A DNA stretch of 64,000 nucleotides from Batillaria attramentaria (GCA_018292915.2 JACVVK020000380.1:363501-427500), one strand, 5' to 3'. Positions 31,724 through 45,702 are shown, counted from the stretch's first letter. A program made the numbers and translations. Notes: generated by a model not told the origin, from the letters alone.

Positions 31724-32205
31724 GGAACCGGGATAGCCGAGTTTTAGAGCGCTGCATGTAAAAGTCAGAGTTAGGGAGTTCAGCCCCGAATTTGAGTCTA
31801 ACCTCGAACTAAACTAGCTCTAGGGTTAAATTTTCTGTTTTTTTTTTTTTAATTATTTTTTTATTTGTTTGTTTGTTTGTTTTTAACCAGGAAACGGGCC
31901 CATTCCATGAAGGTGCCTGGGCCGTTACAGAAGGATTTTCCCTTCCTTTCGTCGCTTCCTTTGTATTTAATTTGGCTTTTGGGTTTCTTTTGTCCTAGTC
32001 TGGGTTTGGCCCGTAGCCGGAGGTTAAATTAACCTCGAGTCTTACATACGGACCCTGGACTGTCAACGCTCGAGTCGTGAATTCAAGTGCCGGCTGGGGC
32101 CAGATACTGATTAATTTTGTGCTGGCCTCAGTTTTTGTCGTTGCGCCGTCACTCTTTGATATCACCCCACACACGTGGTGGAAAGGGACGTTAAACTCCC
32201 TAACA

Positions 32206-32214
<9 letters not shown>
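31722..32214 (+). mobile_element. SINE-A copy split by MITE-G
   Basis: Head part 31722-31754 ('aaccgggatagccgagtttt', AGAGCGCTG) and remainder 32055-32214 (GGACTGTCAACGCTCGAGTC to GACGTTAAACTCC). The MITE at 31755-32054 interrupts the A-box side, with CTG on both sides. Confidence 0.85.
31755..32054. mobile_element. MITE-G copy 3, nested in SINE-A
   Basis: Ends CATGTAAAAGTC and reversed GGTCCGTATGTAAGACTCG. A 3-bp CTG duplication (31752-31754 and 32055-32057) is exact because the interrupted SINE sequence is known. The first GGGCCC bases are lost on the left. Confidence 0.85.
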
Positions 32215-32245
<31 letters not shown>

Positions 32246-32247
<2 letters not shown>

Positions 32248-32416
32248 GAGCCGGGTGGCCGAATGGTAGAGCGTTGGACTTTCAATGCTCGGGTCTTGAG
32301 TTCGAATCCCGGCTGGGGCCAAATATTTGTGCTGGCCTTTTTCTCGCTGCCCCGTCTTTGATATCACCCTTATGTGGTGGAAAAGGACGTTAAACTCCCA
32401 AACACCCACCCACCCT
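32246..32416 (+). mobile_element. SINE-A copy between (CT)n arrays
   Basis: Full length with intact A-box and B-box (GGCCGAATGGTAGAGCG and GAGTTCGAATCCCGG). CT arrays lie on both sides (32212-32245 and 32417-32482). Confidence 0.9.
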
Positions 32417-32423
32417 CTCTCTC

Positions 32424-32470
<47 letters not shown>

Positions 32471-32482
32471 CTCTCTCTCTCT

Positions 32483-33150
32483 TCGGCTCGGCTGCGACGG
32501 CCGGTGTGCGCGCGCACAACTGGAAAGACGCACTGATTTCATGTTCTACCACTGATTTGACTTAGGCAGAATCGGATCAGTGAAAAAAATTCTTATTCCT
32601 TTTCTTTCACTTATTTTTTTATTTTCCAATGTAGTTGTTGACGTTTTAAAGTCACATTTTCAATTTCACAGACGTTTCACTGCCGGAGCGACCTGTCATG
32701 CACGCACAAATCCCGTAAAATGGCACATTATCTCGCAATAAAAGCTCCAGCAGACGGAGAAGCTGTTCAAATGTTTTAATGCGCCATACCAAGCACTAAA
32801 AATCCCGGCCCTAAAAAAAATAAAAAAAAATAATAAAAAAAACGTACAAAGACTGTAAGCCGACTGTGTTGCCGGGGTAGTACGTTTAGACGGTGTCTTA
32901 CCCCCCTGCCTGGGGGTGTCTAGTGGAAGCCCCATATCTGACCGAATTGAGGTCACTCGCGCTACGTCACAGCTGAGTGAAGTGTGACAGGATGACGATA
33001 TCCGGCCGTCAGTCGATAAACCAACACGTGAGGGCCCCGCCTCCCGCCCTCCTCTGCCGCCCCCCCCCCCACCCCCCGCCCCACTTGAAGGCCAAGATTT
33101 CCATGACTGATCAGCCTACACTGTGCCACTGAGCCACTGTAGAGTGACTG
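32483..33150. other. Flank upstream of LPMO-3
   Basis: A/T-rich, then C-runs near 33061-33080. No gene. Confidence 0.4.
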
Positions 33151-33158
33151 TATATAAA
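33151..33158 (+). promoter_or_regulatory. Candidate TATA box upstream of LPMO-3
   Basis: TATATAAA about 500 bp before the LPMO-3 ATG. If used, transcription would start near 33180 and leave a leader of about 475 bases, perhaps with a leader intron (a GTAAGT occurs at 33620). Not seen at the other two copies. Confidence 0.3.
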
Positions 33159-33656
33159 CCACGTACTCTCGACGCTTTCACATTGCCACTACGGTACCTG
33201 TCTCTGCGCTGGCATTGTCTACAGAAAGTCACTGCTTCGCAGAAGTCGACTTTTGATTATCTTACGTTCAAGACTAAATACAAATTCTTACCAGAGGTTC
33301 TGAAACACTTGTTTTACTTCACTTGTAGACGCAGAGAAAAAGCATTTTCTTCATCACTGAGTTGAAGTCGGTGAAAGAGACAGGTCATTGTTTCTGGTTT
33401 TAGCGGTCACGAATTTTCTTCGTGTCAGCCAAAAGGACATTGTAATTGTTTCTGATTTTGAGCGATCACGAGATTTCTTCGTGCAAGTGGGAAATTGTTT
33501 CTCATTTCCCCGGCTGGTCAGTCACGAGCATTTTCCTTCCTTCCTGGTCCAAAGCTCACTTCGAGATTCAGTCACAGCAAAATATAGCGAGGGTACATAA
33601 ATTCTCCTGTCGCCACGCGGTAAGTTATTCAGATTCAACAAGAACGCCGTCAAGAC

Positions 33657-33851
33657 ATGGTCATCGCATGCAAGATGCTGAAGCAAGAAGCCGCTCTGGT
33701 GGTTGTGGGGGCGCTGGTGGTGTTGCAGCTGCAGTCGGTGGCGGGGCACGGCTACGTGTTGGACCCCCCGCAGAGGTCGACCATGTGGCGGGTAGGCTAT
33801 GACACGCCTGCCAATTACGACGACAACCAGCTCTTCTGTGGCGGCTTTTCG
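33657..33851 (+). CDS. LPMO-3 exon 1
   Basis: 65 codons to FCGGFS; donor GTGAGT at 33852. Confidence 0.9.
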
Positions 33852-34279
33852 GTGAGTAACCAGATAGATGATGCGGATGTCACTTTGTGCTGTCTTTCCC
33901 CCGGCTGCTTGTATTACCCTTGTTTCATAGTTCTGGTGCTAGAAGTGGTGTGACTATGATACTGTTTGTTTGTTTGTTTGTTTGTTGTGCTTGCGTTTGT
34001 TGTGCTTGCGTTTGTTTTGTGCTTTTCTTTTGTTTTGTGCTTTTTTTGTTTTGTTTTGGGGTGTTTGTTTGTTGTTGTTGTTGTCGTTTTGTTGTTGGTG
34101 GTGGTGTTGTTTTTTTGAGGGGGAGGGTGGTGTTTTGGTTGTTTTGGTTTCTTTTCTCCCCGCCCCCTCCCCCCCCCCCCCCCATTTTGGGAGGGGGGAG
34201 GGCGAGGTTTGTGGTAGTTAGGAGGATGGTTATTCCTTTTGTTTGCTTTGTTTGTTACCACAGAATATATCAGTATACA

Positions 34280-34322
<43 letters not shown>

Positions 34323-37300
34323 AAACAGTCGACTATTGTTTTGGTCTTCCTTCCTCGATCTGCCATCCTCACTGCCGCCGCCATCCATCAAATCGGACAC
34401 GCCTGTGTGTCAGTGAACCACGCAGTGAAACTCGCTTCAGTTGACACCTCTGTCACTAGCAGTTCTTCTCAGTCGTGCAAAATATAACAACAAAGTAAAA
34501 GCCCCATGCTTTCTCACGGAACACTCAGCAACAACAAAATGTTATGAGCCCCAAGAAGATAGACGCTAGTTCCGGGTACCGTTTGAGTTTTAAGATGGTA
34601 ATTTAGATGTCCCACTGGGAGACGGGACAAGCACGGAGCGGTTCAGTGCTTCAAAGGTGTTATGTCCCGGAGGCAAGTCTCAGTAGGCCTGTATACAGTA
34701 TGTCCGTCGCCACTGCAGAACTCTTTTTCATAATATATATATATATAGAGTGGTAGATATCCTAGGATTAACATTTCTTTACTTACTTTGAAAGTGCTGC
34801 TTATGAGGTAATATAGTGAACCGATCAAAAGTATTGTCAAATTGTAAAAGGGTCTAGGTTCTTCCCAAATCCATAATTATGGCACTTAGGCACTTTACAT
34901 GACGGGTAAAATTCGTATCGGTAAAAGTCCTTGAGGGCTGAAACTGGCAAAACTGACTTCATGGCTGAATCTACTTCGTTCTGGTAGCAAACCAGCTAAA
35001 CAGCTTATTGACTTATCGGGTCGCTTCGCCATTTAAATTTCGAAACCTGTGTCCACGCGGACGGGCTGTTGCCACCACCACTCAGTCACAGTAAAGTTTG
35101 ATATGCTCTTTCTTCTTTCCTTTCTTCTTCCTGCTCTCTTCTTCTTCTTCTTCTTTTTACGTCTTTACATTTCAGTCCAGTTTTTCCACGCCAATTTCTC
35201 CGCCATGCTTTTTGTAAACTGGTTCAGATGAGCACGTATATAAGTTTTTACTTGTTGTGCTCTCTTTCAACGTAATACTGTTTACTGCTTGACGGTGATC
35301 CGGCCTCAATGAAAAAAAAACCAAACGTTTAAACCAAACCAGATAAGCTAGCAACACCCCCGCCCCCACCCCCCCCCCCCCCCCTCCGCCCCTTACTGTG
35401 ACCCTCGACTCTGTCCGAGTAGATAAGTTATAAGGCAATAACCTACATATGATCAATGTTTTAACTTCCAGCTTGCAAATCGTAATACAGCCAAACGAAA
35501 TTACAAACACAAAAACAAACAAACAAACAAAAAATGTGTGTACAAATGCGCATGCATCAAAACCCAAAGTCTCGCCAAATCTCTGAACGTTTTGTAGTGT
35601 GACTGACATCTCACGCGCGCCGAGAAGGGCAGAAATTTAGAATTCCAAAGAAGCGTGTTCCATTTTTCATTTCCAACAGCCTTGCGGGGAGGTGGGGGGA
35701 GTGGGGGGGGGAGGGGGGATCTGTCCATTCACACAAACGCACCGTACAACAACAACAACGTACATAAAAATCATTATAGCAAATACTCTTTGTTATTTTG
35801 CAGTTGGTGCTCTGAAAATAATGATAATAATAATAATAATAAAAACCTCCAATCTTCGCGCAAACATAACACAGCTGGTTTAATTTAAATCTGAATTTCT
35901 CATCGGGGTGAGAATCGAACGTAGGGGCAGGGAATCCCTCTACACAAATGACGTGTACGCGACAACACGTGTTGAGGCCCCTGAGTAAATATTTCATCGA
36001 GATCAATCAATACCAGAAAATCCCCCGACCCCACCGGTCCAGCATTTAGAGCTGTTAAATTAATCATTGATTCTAGGGGGCATCGTCATTTTGCGTGGAG
36101 TTACGCCTTCAAGCGTGCCCGGGGCGGTTTGACCCCAGATCACAGCGGTTTAACGGTCGCTGTTATCATTATCACTTTATGATGTGTCGGAACTCGCCCA
36201 CGTTGAAATGCACGGTTTCTTGGGCATTATCTCGTCGGTGTATCCATACCCATACCCAAAGATCTTGGATAGCATTGTCTTTGGTCTTTATCAGTCATCG
36301 TCTGTGGCTTAAACAGATTTATTTCGTTGCGTATGGTGGAGATACATGGAAACTGCTTGAGCAGTAACAAGATGAACTTATATAATGCTCAGTAAAAAAA
36401 AAAAAATCTATTAAAGCAACCTTGCAATAGCAGATCACAAATTACGAGAGAGAGAGAGGGAGGGGAGAGAGAGAGGGGGGGAGAGAGAGAGAGAGAGAGA
36501 GAATCAAGAATCAAGAAAACTTTATTTTTCAACGGTAGAGGTAATTAGCGTAAAACAGCCAACTTTCATACCTGCCGTTGCTAATTCTAGCAATGTCTAT
36601 CTTAATCAACACACAGACACACATACACACACAGAGTCCCATGTACAGCAACAGAGAGAGAGAGAGAGATCTTAGTTGGTGAGCATTTTCTTTCTTTCTT
36701 TTTTTTTCTTTTTTTTTCGTCTTTACGCTTGTCTTCCATGCCAAAGCTTTCCTCCGGATGGGAAAATTCTCTAATGTACACACTAGGCATGTACATTACT
36801 GGAGTCGTTTTAGCTGCCTACCCAATTTTCTTGTGCCGTATTCGTCCACACTCTACCACTCCCTGTTTACTCATATAGCGACACCAAATTGCGTTCTGCA
36901 GAAGATGGCTGTCATTGGTGTTGCTGTTGTTGTTGTCATATTTAATTGCCTTTCCAATTTCAGTTCTGACGCCCATCCCTATTGCAGCTAAGCTTATTCG
37001 TCTGCCGTCATGTTAATGTTAAAAAGAAAAAGGTCTAAGCGCTGTGCGATTTGATTAGCACGTAGCCCCTTTGTCCTACCGACGGCAAAAATTACGTTCT
37101 AAAGACACACGGTGTGTAGACAAAAATGGACGCGAGTGTTGCCGGTGCTACTCCGCTTCAAAACGAGCACCTGCGGGACAGAGTGTTTCCAAACCGAGTA
37201 GCACCGAGTGTCAGTTTCCATTTTTAATTTCGAGTAACACCGAGTGTTTCCAACCGACTTCCGTCTGTCGGCGTCAGTGAAACTGAGAAGACAACGACTT

Positions 37301-40049
37301 TGACTATAACGCGTTACAAAAATGCAAACACGTATGCACGCTGATTATTTCATACACATGGCTTTGCCGTCAGAGCAATCAACGCCGGAACGTGACTTTT
37401 GAAGCGGGGTAGCACTGGAAACACTCTCGCCAATTTTGACTACACCCCGTGAGACAGTTCAGTCTAAAAGTTCACGCCTGCTGGCAACGTAATTGTGTCT
37501 CTGCGTCTTCGTGCAAAACACACGTTTCATATTACCGAACAAGGCAGTCTGCACATGTCACGACACTCTGCTCTGTATGCTACTGACAACGCGCAATTAG
37601 TTGCAATGACTAGACGTGCCACAAGTTAGCGTTAGATAGCAACGAGGAAGTCAGTCGTCGCACGGTCGTCTGATCGTTAGGGTCGCCATGCTCTGTCTCA
37701 TAATGAGATCAGCGGACTGGCAGCTGGCGTGCTGTGGTAAAGGGGAAGGGTGGGGTGGGGTGTTTGGGAGTTTTACGTCCTTTTCCAACACGCAAGAGTG
37801 GTACGAAAGACGGGGCAACGAGAAAACAGGCCAGCACAAATATTCGTCCCCAGTGGGAAAGGGGAAAGACCAAAGACGATCAGATAATTATGACTGTACC
37901 ACGGCATACGCAAAAACTTGAAACACTTACAGGGGCTGCTTACAATTGCCAGATTTACTGGGTTCGACCCGTCTTCAGTGGTGCGTTTACAGTTAACTAA
38001 CCCCGGGCTAAACTCGACCCGGGCTAAAATCCTGCCACAGAGCCGGTATGTGTGTGCGTGCGTGCGTGTGCGCGCGCGCGTGTGTGTGTGTGTGTGAAGT
38101 TTGCCGTTGTTTTGTTGTTGTCTCCAACCCACATCCACAAAATTATCTTCACGAATTCAGTGCCCAAGTTTTCGGTTCGTTTTACAAGCCAGAGGCTCAT
38201 CGTAATCTACAATTCAGTTAGTAGGGTATCTAGGGATTACAATATATCATAGTCACACCCATACAGTGACCTACCAACAGTACTGAAGGTCAGACTGACA
38301 TTGGTATTCCAAATCCCAAGCGCTAACACCTTTGCAACCCTGTTTCGGGTTCGTCGATACCTTCTTCCTGCGACGATGGCCAAGTCGGGCTAACCGAGAC
38401 CGAGCCGAGCTAAGTGATACCTAAGAAGGAAAAAAAACCCACAAAAATACCCGGTGACAAGGAAAGCAGACAGTTGCGAACAATTCTGAGGTCCCGTGTT
38501 ATTTCACAGTGTGCACAGAAGCGGTAGAAACTGTCGCATTCACCAGCACCAGTACATTCTCTGCCTGTTTCGAGATTATTTATAAATTCCTGCATGAGTT
38601 GTCCCCCGTGCATACACAGACCCGCAGCATGCATTTTTCACGGCAGCTTTGTGCTCTGCCACGAAAGGTGCGTGCTGGGTTGCGGCAGGGGAGACAACTC
38701 ATGCAGGCAATAATCTCGAAACAGGCTGAGAATGTACTGTGCTCGTGAATGCGACAGTTTTCACCGCTTCTGTGCACACTGTGAAACAACACCGAGACCT
38801 CAAAATTGTTCGCAACTGTCCACTTTGCCTTGTCACCCGAGTATTTTTGCTTTTTCCTTCTTAGGTATCACTTAGCTCGGCTCGGTCTCGGTTAGCCCGA
38901 CTTGGTCGTCGTCGCAGGCACTCTCTGGGGCACAGAGTCTTTCAGTGGAAAGTACCTCTGTGCACGGTGGGGAAATGGCGCTCACTGCGCTACCGTGACG
39001 GGCCTAAATTGTCTCGGTGCTCTCAAATACAAGGTCGCGCACTATGTCATCCTTGACCAGCTTTGAACCCAGAGGGATCCTCAGTGGCGCAAGTGATGGC
39101 AGGCTGTCTTCAGAGTGAAAGTAGGCGTTTTTTCTGAATCAGAGACATACATAACATGTCTCTGTCTGAATGGACAGATCTATTATTACATTCAGTCCTA
39201 GAGCACGGATGTGTATGCTTTTGTAATCGTCTCTTATTCCACCACAAGGCAGGTACGTGATCGTCTGCACCGTGCAATAATACTTGCCTGTAGAGTGCAA
39301 CACACTTGCCTGTCAGAGTGCAACCCCCTTGCCGTTTACTCACATCCTGTTGGATCAGTGTACCACGTAAACAGTGCCATCAAAGCGCAACAATAATTGT
39401 CCGCTGGCAAAGATTTTGCCCAAACGAAAAGTGGTCGGATATTCAAGACTTCGTTTCAAATCGAATAATATGACACACAAGTCTCTGCTTTTCTAAAAAA
39501 AAATTCGCCATTTTAAAAAATGGCGCTGGGTGTAAGCAGTCACATTTTCACGCCCCGCCGAAAAGGGACTGCACTCTGGAGTCTACGTCGCAGGGACATA
39601 GAGTTATCGACGGACCCGGAACAGGGCTGACGCCTTTGATATTCGCCCCGCGCTGTGCAGTTACGCGAGTGAGGTATAAGGATGTCACGCAGAATTAACA
39701 GATGGGTGATAAATGATGTCCCTGGCGGCAAAGTTTGAACCGCAGCTCGCATTCTAGCGGCGACTGCATCCATGGAGAGAAAACTAGAAAACTCACAGAA
39801 TACGGCGGATGGTATCAGGTGATAACACGTTCACACGGGGCGGTCGGTGGTCTAGTGGTTAAGACATTTTCACCAATGCGAGATGTCAGGTTCGAGTCCC
39901 ACATGGAGCGAAAAAAATATTGCACAATGTACATTATGTCTTTGACCAGCTGTCTTTTACAATGTTTTAGTCATATAGTCCGATTTTACTATTGTTATTG
40001 CTGGGGTTTTTATGTAAGTTATCAACTCTGGTGCTGCTGCAGCTAGAGG

Positions 40050-40082
<33 letters not shown>

Positions 40083-43000
40083 CACACCGGTGACGCGGCT
40101 AAGCCGCGAATCCGACCGGCTGTCGATCGCAGTGACTGTTTTAGGCCGGAAAAGCGCGACACACATGCGGTGATGTGCAAGAATGCTGCCAGGAAAGCTA
40201 AGAACTGAAATGAATTTGATCATATTGTTATATGCACATATCAGTAAGACTTTCATCTTCCCACCCAAAGCGATTTTATATCGAAAATTTTATTCATGTA
40301 AGGACACGAGTCATATTTGTTCGACTGCAATGAGACTCGGGAGCTATTTTGCAGTTTAACACGAAGCTGGCAAAAAATACCACGTTAATTCCAGTAGTTT
40401 CAAAACAGACACGTATCCGTGATGTCTTTGTGACTTGCATGCCAAGTGTTGTGACGTAGGATGCTTTAGTGTTTTCGCAATTTAAAAAAATATCAGAGCA
40501 GTGCGAAATCCTCGGCTAAGAACCGGCCAACCGTCTGTTTGATACAGGCTGGTTCTTAGCCGGGGCGAGTGCTGGTTCATAGCCACAAAATATTCACTAC
40601 CAATTTTCTTTCTCGAACTGCGCACGATCTAAGCCACAAATTGCACTAATTTTCTAGGTGTGGCCGCAAGACATATTATAAAACTGGGACGTTTTCATAA
40701 ACGTGACTTTCCTTTCTGTAATTTTATATTATCGCGAATGAAAGTGAATTTTCTACAGAAAACGAGACTAAATTGCTTCCAACGTGAGTGTACGCGCAAG
40801 TAGCACCACAAAAACCACTTACGAGTTGAACAGAGACCTTCTGCGACAAGACAGGCCAACCTCAGATCGAGACAAGCTTTCACAAGTACAGCGCAGATGA
40901 TTTTCTGAGAGAAGTCGCGTGCGGCCAAGCAACGCTAGCGCTCAACGCCGCAAGCCGGTCAGAATCGGGATAGCCGCGTCACCGGTGTGGAGAGGGAAGG
41001 CACGAGAGAGAGAGAGAGGGGGGGGGGGGACACGGAGAGAGAGAGAGAGAGAGATTTTATAAGCCAAACTCTTTGTGTGATTTCATGATTTTTACGTGTC
41101 GGTGAAGCCGAAGACAAATTTCCTGTTTTAAGGACAATAAAGTTATCTGTATCTATCTGTATCTGTATCTATGTTTTTCTTGCTTTTTATCTAAATTTAC
41201 AGTACTTTCAAAATCAACAAAAAGTATTCCAATGTAAAGGTTGTGTAAGTCGTTACAGAAGTTGAAAGAAACATGGTGTAGCCGAGAGCACCTTTTGACA
41301 TTAAATACGTGTACCCCCCCCCCCCCCCTCCTCTTGTTTTTGCCCCGTGCTGACTCGGGAATTTCAAATAAAACAACGCCCGCTGTACCTTCTTAACCCC
41401 AAAGGGCGTCAAATGTCGTAGGAGCCATTAAAAAAAAAAAAAAGTTTACTGTTGAAAGTTCCGGTTAATCTATCAACGTCTTCACAGGGCAGGGTCAGTC
41501 TGTTCAGATCAGGGTCAATTTGTGTCAAGGCGCTAGCAAGAACAACAAGGGTGCGTCCCGCTAGTCCTGCGTGTCAACTGTCCTACGTGTCGACAGTCCT
41601 ACGCAGATAGTCCTATGTGTCAACTGTCCTACGTGTAGATAGTCCTACGCTAATAGTCCTACGTGTTGACAGTCCTACGCTGATAGTCCTAGGTGTCGAT
41701 AGTCCTACGTGTTGACAGTCCCACGCTGATAGTCCTACGTGTCGATAATCCTACGTGTCGATAGTCCTACGTGTTGACAGTCCTACGCCGATAGTCCTAC
41801 GTGTCGATAGTCCTACGCTAATAGTCCTACGTGTTGACAGTCCTACGCTGATAGTCCTACGTGTAGATAGTCTTACGCTAATAGTCCTACGTGTCGATAG
41901 TTCTACGCTGATAGTCCTAAGTGTCGATAGTCCTACGCTAATAGTCCTACGTGTTGATAGTCCTACTCTGATAGTCCTACGTGTCAACTTCCTTCGTGTC
42001 GATAGTCCTACGCTCATAGTCCTACGTGTCAACTGTCCTACGTGTCGGTAGTCCTAAGCCAATAGTCTACGTGTCGATAGCGTCCGAATTCTCGATAGTC
42101 CTACGGTCGATTGTCCTACGTGTTGCTAGTCCTACATTTACTCGAAGTCTCGTCAGTCCTACGTGTCATTAGTCCAACGTGCGATAGTCCTGTGCTCCTT
42201 TAGATTTTTCCATAGGACTATCGAAGCGTAGGTTTAATACGTAGGACTGACGAGACTTTGAGTAAGAGCAGGATATCGAAACGCGGACTTTCGAGCGTAG
42301 GACTGTTACAAATAACTGTTGTTACTGCACATGCCAAACCAAATTTCTGTTGTTTTTATTGGCTTATGATCTTAATTTTTCATTCATATTTTGTTTCGAG
42401 GTGTGAGTCCAAAGACGATTTTCCATTTTTGTTATTTAATGGACAAGAAAGTTTTGGTTTTTTTTTAATTTGAATTTGAAAAAGTCGGACTATCGATACA
42501 AAATGCCTAGAATCGTCGGACTAGCGACACGTAGGACTATCGACACATAGGACTATCGACACATAGGACTGTTGACACGTAGGACAATAGAGACGCCCCA
42601 CAAGAACAAGGGACTTGAAAGAAACAACATCATGTTACCCTCACAGGGAAGTGCCTGTTTTTAACCTTCCACATCCTTTGTTTTACGAGGAAAATCATGC
42701 CTGCATCCGTTTTCTACGCATGTCATGTAGCGTTAAATATCCGTTGTTGTTTTTCACCGATTCATCGGTGGACAGTGATAAACTGCACGGTTTCTCAGCC
42801 TCCGTATCGTAGTTGTCACTGGCATCTGAAACTGAGGACTGTGCATACGCTGATACACAAAATTTCCCGGTACACGTTTAGGTTCGTTTATCAAATGTTA
42901 CACCGTTTAGTCGCTATTTGTACATGTATGATTTTCCCGTAGTTGGTTGCTGAAGATAGATGCCGGGGGTGGGGTGGGGGGTTGCACGCTAACATTGTTG

Positions 43001-45615
43001 TTGTTGTTGTTTGTTTGTTTGTTTTTCTGTTGTTGTTGTTGTTATTGTTTCGTTTAGTCGCTATTTGTATATATGTTTTCCTTAGCTGCTTGATGAAGCT
43101 AGATGCCGGGGTGATCGGGTGGTGGTGGGGAGAGGGGGGGGGGGGGTAGGTTTGTGTATGTAAGTATGCGTATATGTGTGTGGGGGGGCTGCACGCAAAC
43201 ATTATTGATGTTCTTCTTGTTTTTGGTTTGGTTTTTTTTTTTTTCTTCTATTTTTCGAACGAACTATACTATCACGTTATTTCTAGACCTATCTTGTTCT
43301 TAGAACTGAGAATAAAAACTAAATATTCAATCCCTTTGGGGGTTTTTCCCCCGATGAATACTAAATCTTCAATTGTCATTTTTTTCATGAATACTAAATT
43401 TCAGTTGTTGTTGTTGTTATCCGTCTTCTCAATAAATACTAAATGTTCAATTGTTTTAATTTCATCAACGAATACTACAAGTTCAGTTGTCATTTTTACA
43501 ATGAATACTAAGTGTTCAACTGTTGCCATTTTCTTCCAGCGTCAGTGGGGAGCGAACGGCGGCAAATGCGGCATCTGCGGCGATCCGTACGACGCCCAAG
43601 AGAAGCCCAACGAAGCGGGCGGCAAATACGCCACGGGCATCATCGTCAAGACCTACGACCAATCACAGATCATCGACGTGGCCGTTAAAATCACAGCCAA
43701 TCACATGGGCTACTTCCTTTTCAAACTCTGCCCCAACAACGACGTCACGAAGGAGGCCACGCAAGAGTGTCTGGACCAGCACGTGCTGCAGGTGAGTATG
43801 CCCGGTAGTGGCTTTGGTTTAAAGAGAACATTAAGGGCCCTTGCACACTGGCGTTACGCGACATTGTCGCGCCACGCGTGCAGCAAATTTTGTCGCGCGT
43901 CTAGGCCTACGTGTGCAACCCCTTGAAGCGCGGAGCGACAGACGTAGCACGATTGAAAAATTCTGTCGCGTTGGGATAGGAAATGTTCTATTCGGCGCGC
44001 TCGACGCGCGCGTGTAGCGTGATTTCAGCCAATCAGAAGAGAGCATTGTAAGGGCCAGCACTCGCCATCCTCTTCTCTTCCAAGATGGCGGAATTGCGCG
44101 AAGACGAAATGTTTCGCCTCATCGACCTGTATCGTGAAAAGGAAAACCTCTACAATTTTCAGCTCGATTCATTTCACAATCGAGAGCAGCACGCGTGCGA
44201 TTCTGACTCCACGTGTGAGAGCCCCACCGTGCGTGCAGCACGCAAAGCGCGACAAGCGTGCGTGCGTGCGATGTAGCACCGACGCTAGTGTGCACGAGGC
44301 CCCGTACTGATGAATCAAACGCTGCAATGCTGTAACAGTTGCCCCAGCCCAAGACAGTCATGTTTACTTTCAGTGTTCCTTATTACGCACATATATGCGT
44401 GTCGTCTACGCAGAGATTTTAGAATCTGACGCGTCTCTTACGCAGAGATTTCAGAATCTGACGCGTCGCTTACGCAGAGATTTCAGAATCTGACGCGTCG
44501 CTTACGCAGAGATTTCAGAATATGACGCGTCGCTTACGCAGAGATTTCAGAATCTGACGCGTCGCTTACGCAGAGATTTCAGGGGCCGGTTGCACTGCTT
44601 CAGCCTAACTATACATCTCTTACGCCCGACTAAACTCCTTACGCGGGTATAGTTAGTCTGTTGATTTAAGTCCGTTGCTCTGCTAGTGACTAGGACACGG
44701 ACTAGCTACGCCTGGACTAATTGCTACGGACTAAGCCAGCGTCAAAAAGTTGGAATGGCCCCCGCGCTGAAACGAGAGGAATGAGGTATATTTCTATTTA
44801 TAAACCGAAGGGAAGTAACTCGGCACTTGTGTGTCAGTGTGTATTGTGTCATGGTTTGTGCTGCGTGTTCTGTGTTTGTATCTGCGGTGTGTGTTATGGT
44901 GCTTATTGAGTGTTGTGTGTTTGTGTCCGTGGTGTGAGCAGTTGTGTGTGTTGAGGTGTGAGCTGGGGTGTGTTCCGGTGTTGTGTAAGTAGAAATATTG
45001 TCAGGTGATGATGATGATGAGAGTGAAGATGGATATATGATATTGATGGATGAGGATGATGCTTGTGGTGAAGTCATTTCTGTGGAATGAAAAGTAAGAA
45101 GTTCGGTAAATGTGGATGTGTCTGTAGTTCTTTTCTCTTAATTGTGGAGAGAAGAGAAATGGTTGGAGGAGAAACGAAGAAAAAGGGTTGGGGGGGGGGG
45201 GGAATTAGGGGGTAGGGTTGGATTTTTTTTTTTTTTTTTTTTTAAATTTCCAGAAGGTGGTGAATAGGGATTGGTGGGTGAGGAAGGGAGGGTACCCATA
45301 AAAATCTTGACCGTAGCGGGACGCGTTTCGTCGGACTTTCACCGGCTTATCAGCCGCTTTTGGTCAAGACAGGGGAGAAGGGAGCTAAGGGTAAGGATGG
45401 AAGCAGGACGAGTAAACTATGGCGCAAATTTAAAACAAGATGTAGCGATTGAGACTTTGACTTAATTACCCAGTGTCGTGGAAGCCGTTCATGGTTTAGA
45501 AAGGAGTGAATACTTACTGGAAGGATTTACAGTGAATTTGAAGTTAATTACTGAAAGAGTTAAGAAAATTTTATTATTTAAGTGGTTATAAGTGAAACTA
45601 CTTATGTGTGTGTGT

Positions 45616-45702
<87 letters not shown>

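Noticed and set aside
33446..33802. Alternative frame over the LPMO-3 start region (118 codons)
   Set aside because: Out of frame with the AA15 signal peptide and mature N-terminus, which have clear family homology.
39835..39930. True tRNA genes (also 48636, 2950, 30600, 60790)
   Set aside because: Only A- and B-box-like parts are conserved; acceptor stems do not pair and each is joined to a repeated SINE body.
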